Source: JBBKXP01 sp038251315 (GTDB taxonomy: Bacteria; Pseudomonadota; Alphaproteobacteria; Rhodobacterales; Rhodobacteraceae). Taken from it: a DNA stretch of 18,836 nt. Of the stretch, positions 1 to 7,226 are shown one piece after another (position 1 is the stretch's first letter; each line of letters begins with the position of its first letter). Location of the stretch: assembly GCA_038251315.1 (NCBI GenBank), contig JBBSBK010000074.1:1-18836 (forward strand), written 5' to 3'. Made by a program: the position numbers and the translations under genes. Below the pieces are notes generated by a model. It was given only the letters and a program-made list of their open reading frames with translations, searched no databases and had not been told where the DNA came from.

Positions 1-1
1 A

Positions 2-370
2 ATGTTCCGCTTCGGTGATGGCCCCGAGCTTTCGGCGACGCTGCTGGCTCTGGTTCGAGCGGGAACCAAGACCGCGACGTGCGCGGCGCTGCGTGACTAC
101 CGCGCAGACAACGAACCGGTGCCCGTCGCGGGCCGCCGCGATATCGCGCTGACTTGGGAGGGGACCCCCGCGCTGTTGATCGAATTGGTCGAGGTCACGG
201 TTCGCCGCTTTTGCGATGTGGACGCCGATTTCGCGCTGGCCGAGGGCGAGGAAACTTCGCTGGCGGGCTGGCAGGCCGGGCATCGCGCCGATTTTGAACG
301 CGACGGCGGCTGGACGTCCGATATGGAACTGGTCTGCAAACGCTTTGCACTGGTCGAGGATCTGGGCTGA
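2..370 (+). CDS. ASCH-domain protein (5' end outside window)
   Basis: The 122 visible residues match the ASCH (PUA-like, RNA-binding-type beta-barrel) family. The order is FRFGD.PEL..LLALV..GTKTATC near residues 3-27, a central V..GRRDIALTWEG strand, and a C-terminal ..DMELVCKRFALV. Family members are usually about 140-150 aa, so the true start is probably upstream; the ATG at position 2 is simply the first codon visible. The stop overlaps the ATG of the carboxylase gene (TGATG), so it is cotranslated with the leucine-degradation genes. ASCH proteins are proposed to bind RNA or modified nucleosides, and some act as N4-acetylcytidine amidohydrolases. No link to leucine catabolism is known to me, so its role here is unassigned. 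Confidence 0.8.
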   Translation: MFRFGDGPELSATLLALVRAGTKTATCAALRDYRADNEPVPVAGRRDIALTWEGTPALLIELVEVTVRRFCDVDADFALAEGEETSLAGWQAGHRADFERDGGWTSDMELVCKRFALVEDLG

Positions 371-2376
371 TGTTCACCCGCATCCTGATCGCCAACCGGG
401 GCGAGATTGCCTGTCGGATCATCCGCACTTGCCGCGCGATGGGCGTGCAGACGGTGGCCGTTCATTCCGATGCAGACGCCGACGCCCTGCACGTCAGCAT
501 GGCGGACTTGGCGGTGAGGATCGGCCCGGCCCCGGTCGCCGACAGTTATCTGCGCGCAGACCTGATCATCAGGGCGGCGCTGGAAACGGAGAGCCAAGCC
601 ATCCATCCGGGCTATGGTTTCCTGTCCGAAAACCCGGATTTTGTCGCGGCGGTCGAGAAGGCCGGACTTGTGTTCATCGGCCCCAGCGCCAAGGCGATCC
701 GGGCGATGGGTCTCAAGGACGCCGCGAAACGGGTGATGCAGGCGGCGGGGGTGCCTGTGGTGCCCGGGTATCTGGGCGAAGATCAGAACCCGGAGGTGCT
801 CGCCCAAGAGGCGGCGCGAATCGGCTTTCCCGTTCTCATCAAGGCCGTCGCCGGGGGTGGTGGCAAAGGAATGCGGCTGGTCGAGTCGGCCAAGAGTTTT
901 GCCGAATCGCTCGACAGCGCCAAGGCCGAGGCGCGCAATGCATTCGGCAACGACAACGTGCTGATCGAGAAATACGTAACCGCGCCGCGCCATATCGAAG
1001 TGCAGGTGTTCGGCGACGGCACTGACGCAGTGCATCTGTTCGAACGCGATTGCAGCCTCCAGCGCCGCCACCAGAAGGTGATCGAGGAAGCCCCCGCGCC
1101 TGGGATGACCGACGCCATGCGCACCGCGATGGGCGATGCGGCGGTCAAGGCGGCCAAGGCCATCGGATATTCCGGGGCTGGAACCGTCGAATTCATCGTC
1201 GACGGGTCAGCCGGCCTGCGCCCCGACCGTTTCTGGTTCATGGAGATGAACACAAGGCTGCAGGTCGAACATCCGGTGACCGAGGCGATTACCGGGGTCG
1301 ATCTGGTCGCATGGCAGTTGCTGGTGGCGAGCGGCGAACCTTTGCCGATGCGTCAGTCCGACCTGCGGATCGACGGCCATGCGTTCGAGGCGCGACTTTA
1401 CGCCGAGGACGTTCCGGCGGGGTTCCTGCCTGCCACAGGGCGGCTGGACCTGTTGGCGTTTCCTGACGGGGTGCGGGCCGACAGTGGCGTGCGCAGCGGC
1501 GACACGATCAGCCCCTGGTACGACCCGATGATTGCCAAGCTGGTGGTCCACGGCGCTGATCGCGCGACCGCGCTGCAAGGATTGCGCGATGCGCTGCGGG
1601 CGACGCGGGTGGCGGGAACGGTGACGAACCTCGGGTTTCTGGTGGCGCTGGCCGAGCATCCGGGCTTTGCCGCCGGACAGGTTGACACCGGGTTGATCGG
1701 GCGCGACATCGCGGCGCTGACCGCGGTGTCGCCGATGACCCCGCAGACCCTCGCCTTTGCCGCCATCATCGCCGCCGGACTCGCGGACCCGGCCGGTCCC
1801 CTGACCGGCTTTGCGCTTTGGACGCCGCTGGCACGTCGGATCGACCTGCGGGTCGGGGATATGGACCGAATGACAACGCTGCGGATCACCGGCCCCGACG
1901 ACATGACCGTTACGCTTGATGACCGGATGATCAGTGCTCGTCGTGGGCCCGACGGCTGGCGGCTGGACGGGCAGGCGGCCCCGGCTTGGGTTCGTCACGG
2001 CGACCGGATCACGCTGTTCGGCGCGGCAACGCATCTGGTTTGCGTCCCCGACCCGTTGGAGCGCACCATCGCGGCGGGTCTTGCCGGCGATACGGTTCTG
2101 GCCCCGATGCCAGGGTTGGTCAGATCGGTCAACGTCGCGGTCGGCGACGCGGTCAAGGCAGGCGATCGGTTGGCCGTGCTCGAGGCGATGAAGATGGAGC
2201 ATGTACTGCGTGCCACGCGTGACGGGGTTGTCGCCGAGGTGCGCTGCGTTGCGGGCGGACAGGTCGCCGCCAAGGCGGTTTTGATTCTCCTCGCGGAGGA
2301 GGGGAGCGCTGCCCCCCAGCCTGCGGCTTCCCTCCGGGATATTTCGGGTCAGAAGAAGGGGCAAGGGGATGCCTGA
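370..2376 (+). CDS. mccA: Methylcrotonyl-CoA carboxylase, biotin carboxylase/BCCP (alpha) subunit
   Basis: 668 aa. It carboxylates its own biotin with ATP and bicarbonate, and passes the CO2 to 3-methylcrotonyl-CoA on the beta subunit (leucine degradation). Domains seen: N-terminal biotin carboxylase (RILIANRGEIACRI at 4-17), ATP-grasp with glycine-rich loop AGGGGKGM (161-168), catalytic HIEVQVFGD (208-216) and MEMNTRLQVEHPVTE (291-305), the biotin carboxylase C-terminal domain, a linker/BT domain, and a C-terminal biotinyl domain (about 575-643) with EAMKME, biotinylated Lys608. The order fits acyl-CoA carboxylases. The choice of methylcrotonyl-CoA over propionyl-CoA rests on the HMG-CoA lyase and crotonase genes immediately downstream; the beta subunit should lie upstream of the window. 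The start overlaps the ASCH stop. Residues 644-668 form an atypical tail beyond the biotinyl domain (see findings). Confidence 0.93.
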   Translation: MFTRILIANRGEIACRIIRTCRAMGVQTVAVHSDADADALHVSMADLAVRIGPAPVADSYLRADLIIRAALETESQAIHPGYGFLSENPDFVAAVEKAGLVFIGPSAKAIRAMGLKDAAKRVMQAAGVPVVPGYLGEDQNPEVLAQEAARIGFPVLIKAVAGGGGKGMRLVESAKSFAESLDSAKAEARNAFGNDNVLIEKYVTAPRHIEVQVFGDGTDAVHLFERDCSLQRRHQKVIEEAPAPGMTDAMRTAMGDAAVKAAKAIGYSGAGTVEFIVDGSAGLRPDRFWFMEMNTRLQVEHPVTEAITGVDLVAWQLLVASGEPLPMRQSDLRIDGHAFEARLYAEDVPAGFLPATGRLDLLAFPDGVRADSGVRSGDTISPWYDPMIAKLVVHGADRATALQGLRDALRATRVAGTVTNLGFLVALAEHPGFAAGQVDTGLIGRDIAALTAVSPMTPQTLAFAAIIAAGLADPAGPLTGFALWTPLARRIDLRVGDMDRMTTLRITGPDDMTVTLDDRMISARRGPDGWRLDGQAAPAWVRHGDRITLFGAATHLVCVPDPLERTIAAGLAGDTVLAPMPGLVRSVNVAVGDAVKAGDRLAVLEAMKMEHVLRATRDGVVAEVRCVAGGQVAAKAVLILLAEEGSAAPQPAASLRDISGQKKGQGDA

Positions 2377-3244
2377 GACCGTCACGATCTACGAGGTCGG
2401 CCCCCGCGACGGGTTGCAGAACGAGGCGGCGAACGTGTCGTTATCCGACAAGATCGCGCTGATCGACTTGCTGACCTCAAGCGGCCTGCCGGCGGTCGAG
2501 GTCGGGTCGTTTGTGTCGCCCAAATGGGTGCCACAGATGGCCGGGTCGGGCGACGTTATCGCCGGATTGCGCTATGACCACGCCGCGCGCCTGTCGGTGC
2601 TGGTGCCGAACATGCAGGGCTGGGAAAGGTTCTGGAACATTCGTTCCGCAATGGAGAAGGGGCCGGACGAGGTGGCGGTGTTCATCTCGGCCTCAGAAGG
2701 TTTCTCGCGCGCCAATCTCAATTGCACGATTGCCGAAAGCATCGACCGTCTTCGTCCGGTGGTCGCAGCGGTCCAGTCGGTCGGGTTGACGTTGCGGGGC
2801 TACGTGTCCTGCGTCACCGACTGCCCCTTCGACGGTCCGACCCCGCCCGACGCCGTCGCCCGGGTGGCCGAATTCTTGCGCGATCTGTCGCCGATGCCGC
2901 TGTCGCTGGGCGATACCATCGGCAAAGGGACGCCTGAGACAGTCGGCGCGATGTTGCGGGCGGTGCAGGAGGTCGCCCCGTCGACCGATCTGGCAGGGCA
3001 TTTCCACGATACCGGCGGGCAGGCTCTGGCCAATGTTGCGATCGCGCTCGACATGGGTCTGCGCACGTTCGACGGGGCGGTGGCTGGCCTGGGCGGTTGC
3101 CCCTATGCGCCAGGGGCGCCGGGGAATGTGGCGACCGAGGCGTTGATCGCTCTGGTCGAGGCACGCGGTTTCGTGACCGGCATCGATAGGGCGGTCATCG
3201 CAAAGGCTGCAAAGCTGGCGCGGGCGATGCGGGGGTCGGCATGA
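2369..3244 (+). CDS. mvaB: Hydroxymethylglutaryl-CoA lyase
   Basis: 291 aa, the usual length. It cleaves 3-hydroxy-3-methylglutaryl-CoA to acetoacetate and acetyl-CoA, the last step of leucine breakdown. It is a TIM-barrel HMGL-like protein. Visible active-site elements are YEVGPRDGLQNE (8-19, with the Arg13/Asp14 pair), HFHDTGG (211-217, metal-ligand histidines) and the family signature GLGGCPYAPGAPGN (240-253) with catalytic Cys244. The ATG at 2369 lies inside the end of mccA (8-nt overlap) behind a purine-rich stretch (AGAAGAAGGGGCAAGG) that can serve as ribosome binding site. It ends in an ATGA overlap with the crotonase gene. The name liuE is used in Pseudomonas. Confidence 0.95.
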   Translation: MPETVTIYEVGPRDGLQNEAANVSLSDKIALIDLLTSSGLPAVEVGSFVSPKWVPQMAGSGDVIAGLRYDHAARLSVLVPNMQGWERFWNIRSAMEKGPDEVAVFISASEGFSRANLNCTIAESIDRLRPVVAAVQSVGLTLRGYVSCVTDCPFDGPTPPDAVARVAEFLRDLSPMPLSLGDTIGKGTPETVGAMLRAVQEVAPSTDLAGHFHDTGGQALANVAIALDMGLRTFDGAVAGLGGCPYAPGAPGNVATEALIALVEARGFVTGIDRAVIAKAAKLARAMRGSA

Positions 3245-4029
3245 TGCAGACGATCACAATCGACACCGATGCGCGCGGCGTCGCCAGCCTGACCCTGAAC
3301 CGCCCGGATAAACATAATGCCTTGTCGGCGCTGATGATTTCCGAACTGACCGAGGCGGCACTCAGATTGGGCAAGAACCCCGACGTGCGCGTCGTCGTCC
3401 TGACGGGTGCAGGGCCGACATTCTGCGCCGGTGGCGATCTGGGCTGGATGCGCGACCAGATGCAGGCCGATGCAGGCCAGCGCCGGACCGAGGCGACAAG
3501 GATTGCCACCATGTTGCAGACCCTCAACACCCTGCCCAAACCGCTGATCGGGGCCCTGCAGGGCAATGCGTTCGGCGGCGGCATCGGACTTGCCAGTGTC
3601 TGCGATGTGGCGATCGGTGTGTCTGGTGCGCGGTTCGGCCTGACCGAAACCCGGCTGGGCCTGATCCCGGCGACCATCGGCCCCTATGTGATCGCGCGTC
3701 TGGGTGAAGGCATGGCGCGGCGCGTGTTCATGTCGTCGCGCCTGTTCGACGCGGCCGAGGCGGTGACGCTGGGGGTCATCGCGCGGGCAGTCGCACCTGA
3801 CGCCTTGGCTGAAGCCGTCGCCGCCGAAGTCGCTCCCTACCTGACCTGCGCCCCCGGTGCCGTCGCCGCCGCCAAGGCGCTGGCCCGCAGTCTTGGCCCG
3901 CCGATCGACGCCGCGACGATCTCGCACAGTATCGACGTCCTGATTGCGCAATGGGAAACCGCCGAAGCCCACGACGGGATCGAGGCCTTTTTTGCCAGGC
4001 GTGCGCCGGTCTGGACGGGAAAACCGTGA
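3241..4029 (+). CDS. liuC: Crotonase-family enoyl-CoA hydratase, probably methylglutaconyl-CoA hydratase
   Basis: 262 aa crotonase fold. Oxyanion-hole segments are FCAGGDL (61-67) and NAFGGGIGL (109-117), and the active-site glutamate is probably Glu136 in LTETRLGLIP. The second catalytic Glu of classic enoyl-CoA hydratases is replaced by the IPATIGPYV context, which is common in bacterial methylglutaconyl-CoA hydratases. The expected reaction is hydration of 3-methylglutaconyl-CoA to HMG-CoA, feeding the lyase encoded just upstream. Substrate assignment rests on the operon; the fold alone would also allow other enoyl-CoA substrates. Tandem ATGs occur at 3241 and 3244; the first overlaps the lyase stop by 4 nt. 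It is the last gene of the liu-type operon here. Confidence 0.87.
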   Translation: MMQTITIDTDARGVASLTLNRPDKHNALSALMISELTEAALRLGKNPDVRVVVLTGAGPTFCAGGDLGWMRDQMQADAGQRRTEATRIATMLQTLNTLPKPLIGALQGNAFGGGIGLASVCDVAIGVSGARFGLTETRLGLIPATIGPYVIARLGEGMARRVFMSSRLFDAAEAVTLGVIARAVAPDALAEAVAAEVAPYLTCAPGAVAAAKALARSLGPPIDAATISHSIDVLIAQWETAEAHDGIEAFFARRAPVWTGKP

Positions 4030-4058
4030 TCGCGACGTGGCGACGCAGGTTGGTGCTT

Positions 4059-4082
4059 AAACCGGGACTTCAGCCCGGCTTT
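4059..4082 (+). terminator. Weak intrinsic terminator-like hairpin after the liu-type operon
   Basis: CCGGG (4062-4066) pairs with CCCGG (4074-4078) across a 7-nt loop. A flanking AAA and CTTT could extend the stem past a one-base bulge, and T-rich TTTGGTT follows. It sits 30 nt after the crotonase stop and 90 nt before nuoA, where an operon boundary is expected. The stem is short and the U-tract is poor, so this could be chance. Confidence 0.3.
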
Positions 4083-4084
4083 GG

Positions 4085-4113
4085 TTGACCCTTGCGGGGC
4101 CGGGGGGTAAGGA
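4085..4113 (+). promoter_or_regulatory. Candidate sigma70-type promoter for the nuo operon (weak)
   Basis: TTGACC at 4085-4090 matches five of six bases of a -35 box. A 17-bp spacer follows, then TAAGGA (4108-4113), which is a poor -10. Position upstream of the first nuo gene is the main support. No other convincing element was seen in 4030-4172. Confidence 0.22.
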
Positions 4114-4158
4114 TCGCCCCAGCACTGCGATGCGCCCTGCGCGTGTCGCTGCCCTGTG

Positions 4159-4165
4159 AAAGGAA
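4159..4165 (+). promoter_or_regulatory. Ribosome binding site that sets the nuoA TTG start
   Basis: AAAGGAA lies 7 nt before a TTG codon at 4173. It decides against the upstream in-frame ATG at 4092, which would add 27 non-hydrophobic residues not found in NuoA proteins. Confidence 0.6.
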
Positions 4166-4172
4166 CTGCGTC

Positions 4173-4538
4173 TTGGACTACCTGCCGCGCGCCTATCTGC
4201 CGATCATCATCTTCATGGGGCTGGCGATCGTTCTGGCGATCATCCTGATTCTTGCCGCTGTCGTCCTGGCCGTCCGCAACCCCGATCCGGAAAAAGTCAG
4301 CGCCTATGAATGCGGTTTCAACGCTTTCGACGATGCGCGAATGAAATTCGACGTTCGCTTTTACCTCGTGTCGATCCTGTTCATCATCTTCGACCTCGAG
4401 GTGGCGTTTCTGTTTCCCTGGGCCGTGGCATTTGGCGATATTTCGATGACGGCCTTCTGGTCGATGATGGTGTTCCTTGGGGTTCTGACCATCGGGTTCG
4501 CCTATGAGTGGAAAAAGGGGGCGCTGGAATGGCAATGA
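4173..4538 (+). CDS. nuoA: NADH-quinone oxidoreductase subunit A (TTG start)
   Basis: 121 aa when started at TTG 4173, matching the length of NuoA/Nqo7 in Paracoccus-type bacteria. It is a small three-helix membrane subunit of complex I that frames the quinone-entry region with NuoH and NuoJ. Helices lie at about 9-33, 63-83 and 89-110. Family motifs: the long matrix-side loop begins RNPDPEKVSAYECGF (35-49), whose Cys47 is equivalent to the ND3 cysteine used as an active/deactive marker, and FDLEVAFLFPW (73-83). The start rests on the ribosome binding site at 4159-4165 and on family length; no ATG is near. The stop TGA overlaps codons 1-3 of nuoB. It is the first gene of the nuo operon. Confidence 0.93.
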   Translation: MDYLPRAYLPIIIFMGLAIVLAIILILAAVVLAVRNPDPEKVSAYECGFNAFDDARMKFDVRFYLVSILFIIFDLEVAFLFPWAVAFGDISMTAFWSMMVFLGVLTIGFAYEWKKGALEWQ

Positions 4539-5131
4539 CCGATGATGCCCGCGTGACCCCGGTGACGGGCAGCGGGCCGCAGACGCCGCGGGTGACAACA
4601 GGCCATTCGGCCGCCGGCGGGGTGAACGCCCAGACCGACACGCTGATCACGAATGAATTGAACCGCAAGCTGACCGACAAGGGGTTCCTTGTTACCTCGA
4701 CCGCCGACATGATCAACTGGGCACGCACCGGCAGCCTGCACTGGATGACTTTTGGGCTGGCCTGTTGTGCGGTGGAAATGATGCACACCTCGATGCCGCG
4801 TTACGACCTCGAACGGTTCGGCACCGCGCCGCGCGCCAGCCCGCGCCAGTCCGACCTGATGATCGTTGCCGGGACACTGACCAACAAGATGGCCCCGGCG
4901 CTGCGCAAGGTCTACGACCAGATGCCCGAACCACGCTACGTGATTTCTATGGGATCCTGCGCGAACGGCGGCGGCTATTATCACTACAGCTATTCGGTGG
5001 TGCGCGGCTGTGACCGGATCGTCCCGGTCGATGTTTATGTCCCCGGGTGCCCGCCGACGGCCGAGGCGTTGCTCTATGGCATCCTGCAACTGCAACGCAA
5101 AATCCGGCGCACTGGAACGATTGTAAGGTAA
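4529..5131 (+). CDS. nuoB: NADH-quinone oxidoreductase subunit B (N2 cluster subunit)
   Basis: 200 aa from ATG 4529. It carries the terminal [4Fe-4S] cluster N2 that hands electrons to quinone. The ligands are visible: the tandem Cys79-Cys80 in GLACCAVEM, Cys144 in MGSCANGGG and Cys174 in VPGCPPTAEA. The first ~35 residues are Thr/Ala/Gly-rich and probably disordered; they precede the conserved core and make the protein about 25 aa longer than typical Rhodobacter NuoB. Alternative starts are GTG 4508 and ATG 4535. 4529 is preferred because an AAAAAGGGGG tract ends about 7 nt upstream. It overlaps the nuoA stop. Confidence 0.95.
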   Translation: MAMTDDARVTPVTGSGPQTPRVTTGHSAAGGVNAQTDTLITNELNRKLTDKGFLVTSTADMINWARTGSLHWMTFGLACCAVEMMHTSMPRYDLERFGTAPRASPRQSDLMIVAGTLTNKMAPALRKVYDQMPEPRYVISMGSCANGGGYYHYSYSVVRGCDRIVPVDVYVPGCPPTAEALLYGILQLQRKIRRTGTIVR

Positions 5132-5135
5132 CGCC

Positions 5136-5630
5136 ATGACCGATGGAAAAAATCCGCAAACTGACGCCCTGACCGACCTGGCGGCCCTACTTGAATTGAA
5201 ACGCAACGACTGCGTTCTGGGTACGATGGTGGCGCACTGCGAACTGACGGTCTCTGTGTCGCTGGCACGGCTGGTCTCTTTTGTCGATTTTCTGAAAACT
5301 GACAAATCGTGCCAGTTTTCCAGCCTCGTCGATATTACAGCGGTCGATTACCCGGGGCGGGCTGCGCGGTTCGATGTCGTTTATCATTTCCTGTCAATGT
5401 ATCAGAACCACCGCATCCGCCTTCGGGTGCAGGTCCGCGAGGATGACATGGTGCCGTCGATCATCGACATCCACCCCTCCGCGAACTGGTTCGAACGCGA
5501 AGTTTTCGACATGTTCGGGATCCTGTTTTCCGGCCACCCCGACCTGCGCCGCCTGCTGACCGACTATGGCTTTCGCGGTCATCCCCTGCGCAAGGATTTC
5601 CCGACCACGGGCTATACCGAGGTCCGCTAA
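5136..5630 (+). CDS. nuoC: NADH-quinone oxidoreductase subunit C, truncated by an in-frame TAA
   Basis: 164 aa up to TAA at 5628-5630. NuoC (30-kDa subunit) is a peripheral-arm protein that packs against NuoB, NuoD and NuoI and carries no cofactor. The family signature ERE.FDMFGI.F.GHPDLRRLLTDYGF and HPLRKDFPTTGYTEVR are intact (about residues 119-164). Relatives continue with Tyr-Asp-Glu-Ala-Gln-Lys-Arg; here the Tyr codon position reads TAA. The same frame then runs open for 45 more codons to TGA 5766-5768, giving a full-length product of about 210 aa if the stop were a sense codon. One base (TAC or TAT to TAA) explains this. Options are a real nonsense mutation, a sequencing/assembly error, or readthrough. 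The start ATG 5136 follows GTAAGGTAA. Confidence 0.9.
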   Translation: MTDGKNPQTDALTDLAALLELKRNDCVLGTMVAHCELTVSVSLARLVSFVDFLKTDKSCQFSSLVDITAVDYPGRAARFDVVYHFLSMYQNHRIRLRVQVREDDMVPSIIDIHPSANWFEREVFDMFGILFSGHPDLRRLLTDYGFRGHPLRKDFPTTGYTEVR

Positions 5631-5768
5631 GACGAGGCCCAGAAGCGGGTTGTCTATGAACCCGTCAGTCTGACCCAGGAATACCGCCAGTTCGATTTCA
5701 TGAGCCCTTGGGAGAGCGCCAAATACATCTTGCCGGGCGACGACAAGGCCAAGGAGCGGGCGAAATGA
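5631..5768 (+). pseudogene. nuoC: Stranded 3' end of nuoC (in frame after the premature stop)
   Basis: The 45 sense codons after the TAA encode DEAQKRVVYEPVSLTQ, then EYRQFDFMSPWESAKYILPG and a short charged tail, ending at TGA 5766-5768. This is the standard NuoC C-terminus of alphaproteobacteria, with no frameshift or further stop. There is no good independent start, so without readthrough or correction of the TAA this part is not expressed. The preserved sequence argues that the stop is very recent or not real. Confidence 0.85.
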
Positions 5769-5926
5769 TGCGGTGGCAGGCGCGGTCCGAAACTGGAACT
5801 TTCTTGCTTTGTCTGGCGGCAGTTATGCCTGCTGCGAGGTCGTATCAAAACGGCCGCAATAGAAAAGCAAAGTTGCCAAGTCATTGCATCAGCTTAGGAA
5901 ATCCAATGATTGAGGCTTTAACATGA
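5765..5926 (+). CDS. Hypothetical 53-aa ORF bridging nuoC and nuoD (doubtful)
   Basis: ATG 5765 overlaps the full-length nuoC stop (ATGA), and its TGA overlaps the nuoD ATG (ATGA at 5923-5926), so the reading frame exactly fills the nuoC-nuoD gap. The peptide has a short hydrophobic patch (TFLLCLAAVMPAA) followed by a basic, polar tail. I recognise no family. The second half is visibly richer in A/T than neighbouring genes and lacks the strong G/C third-position bias. It may be only a coupling spacer or chance. Confidence 0.22.
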   Translation: MMRWQARSETGTFLLCLAAVMPAARSYQNGRNRKAKLPSHCISLGNPMIEALT

Positions 5927-7164
5927 TGGACGGCGATATTCGTGTGAACACCTACGACGACGGTTCGCGCGACGCCCAGACGGGCGAACAGAAAATCCGC
6001 AACTTCAACATCAACTTTGGCCCGCAACACCCTGCGGCGCATGGTGTTTTGCGGCTGGTGCTAGAGTTGGACGGCGAGATTGTCGAACGTTGTGACCCCC
6101 ATATCGGCCTGCTGCACCGTGGCACCGAAAAGCTGATGGAATCACGTACTTACCTGCAAAATCTCCCATATTTCGACCGCCTCGATTACGTCGCGCCAAT
6201 GAATCAGGAACATGCCTGGTGTCTGGCCATCGAACGTCTGACCGGGACGCCAGTGCCGCGTCGCGCCAGCCTGATCCGGGTGCTGTATTGCGAGATTGGC
6301 CGGGTTTTGAACCACCTGCTTAACGTCACCACACAGGCGATGGATGTTGGTGCGCTGACTCCGCCGCTCTGGGGGTTCGAGGAACGCGAACAACTGATGG
6401 TTTTTTACGAACGGGCCTGCGGCGCGCGCCTGCACGCGGCCTATTTCCGCCCTGGCGGAGTGCATCAGGATCTGCCGCCACAACTGATCGAGGACATCGA
6501 CGCCTGGGCGCAGCAGTTCATGACCGGCTTCATGGTCGACATCGACGGATTGCTGACCGAAAACCGCATCTTCAAGCAGCGCAACGTCGATATCGGCGTG
6601 ATCACGGAGAAAGAAGCACTCGAGTGGGGTTTCAGCGGCGTGATGGTCCGGGGCAGTGGCATGGCGTGGGATTTGCGCCGTGCGCAACCCTATGAGTGCT
6701 ATGACGAATTCGAATTCCAGATCCCGATCGGCAAGAACGGCGACTGCTATGACCGCTATCTGTGCCGGATGGAAGAAATGCGCCAGTCGGCCCATATCAT
6801 CCGTCAGGCCTGCGAAAAGCTGCGCAATGAACCGGGTGCAGTGATGACACGGGGCAAGTTGGCACCGCCGACGCGCGGCGAAATGAAAACCTCGATGGAG
6901 GCGCTGATCCATCACTTCAAGCTGTATACAGAGGGCTTCCACGTCCCTGCGGGCGAAATTTATGCCGCGGTCGAGGCACCCAAGGGCGAATTCGGCGTTT
7001 ATCTGGTCGCCGACGGCACCAACAAGCCCTACCGCGCCAAATTGCGCGCGCCGGGATATCTGCATCTGCAAGCGATGGATCACGTCGCAACCGGGCATCA
7101 ACTCGCCGATGTGGCGGCAATCATCGGAACGATGGACATCGTCTTTGGCGAGGTGGATCGATGA
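5923..7164 (+). CDS. nuoD: NADH-quinone oxidoreductase subunit D (49-kDa, quinone-site subunit)
   Basis: 413 aa, full length. Together with NuoB it forms the quinone-reduction cavity; the fold derives from the [NiFe]-hydrogenase large subunit. Visible landmarks are NFGPQHPAAHGVLRL (31-45) with His40, and LPYFDRLDY (81-89) with Tyr89. By spacing, these two correspond to the His/Tyr pair that contacts the quinone headgroup. Also seen are IGLLHRGTEKLMESRTYLQN (61-80) and the C-terminal acidic FGEVDR. Tandem ATGs occur at 5923 and 5926. It is followed by a 4-nt overlap with a 21-codon ORF. Confidence 0.96.
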   Translation: MMDGDIRVNTYDDGSRDAQTGEQKIRNFNINFGPQHPAAHGVLRLVLELDGEIVERCDPHIGLLHRGTEKLMESRTYLQNLPYFDRLDYVAPMNQEHAWCLAIERLTGTPVPRRASLIRVLYCEIGRVLNHLLNVTTQAMDVGALTPPLWGFEEREQLMVFYERACGARLHAAYFRPGGVHQDLPPQLIEDIDAWAQQFMTGFMVDIDGLLTENRIFKQRNVDIGVITEKEALEWGFSGVMVRGSGMAWDLRRAQPYECYDEFEFQIPIGKNGDCYDRYLCRMEEMRQSAHIIRQACEKLRNEPGAVMTRGKLAPPTRGEMKTSMEALIHHFKLYTEGFHVPAGEIYAAVEAPKGEFGVYLVADGTNKPYRAKLRAPGYLHLQAMDHVATGHQLADVAAIIGTMDIVFGEVDR

Positions 7165-7226
7165 TCGCGCTGACCCTGTTCCAAACTGCGGCCCCAGTTT
7201 TCGTCATGACGGGAGTTTCACGATGA
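7161..7226 (+). CDS. 21-aa micro-ORF bridging nuoD and the secreted-protein gene (coupling ORF?)
   Basis: ATG 7161 overlaps the nuoD stop (ATGA), and its own TGA (7224-7226) overlaps ATG 7223 of the next gene (ATGA). The peptide MIALTLFQTAAPVFVMTGVSR is mildly hydrophobic. It matches nothing I recognise. The perfect overlap at both ends suggests it may exist to carry ribosomes across the gap, but a 21-codon frame can occur by chance. Confidence 0.3.
   Translation: MIALTLFQTAAPVFVMTGVSR

Noticed and set aside
97..1071. 324-codon minus-strand open frame, and similar ones at 1207-2385, 3103-3972 and 6142-7101
   Set aside because: All are shadows of mccA, mvaB, the crotonase gene or nuoD; no family resemblance.
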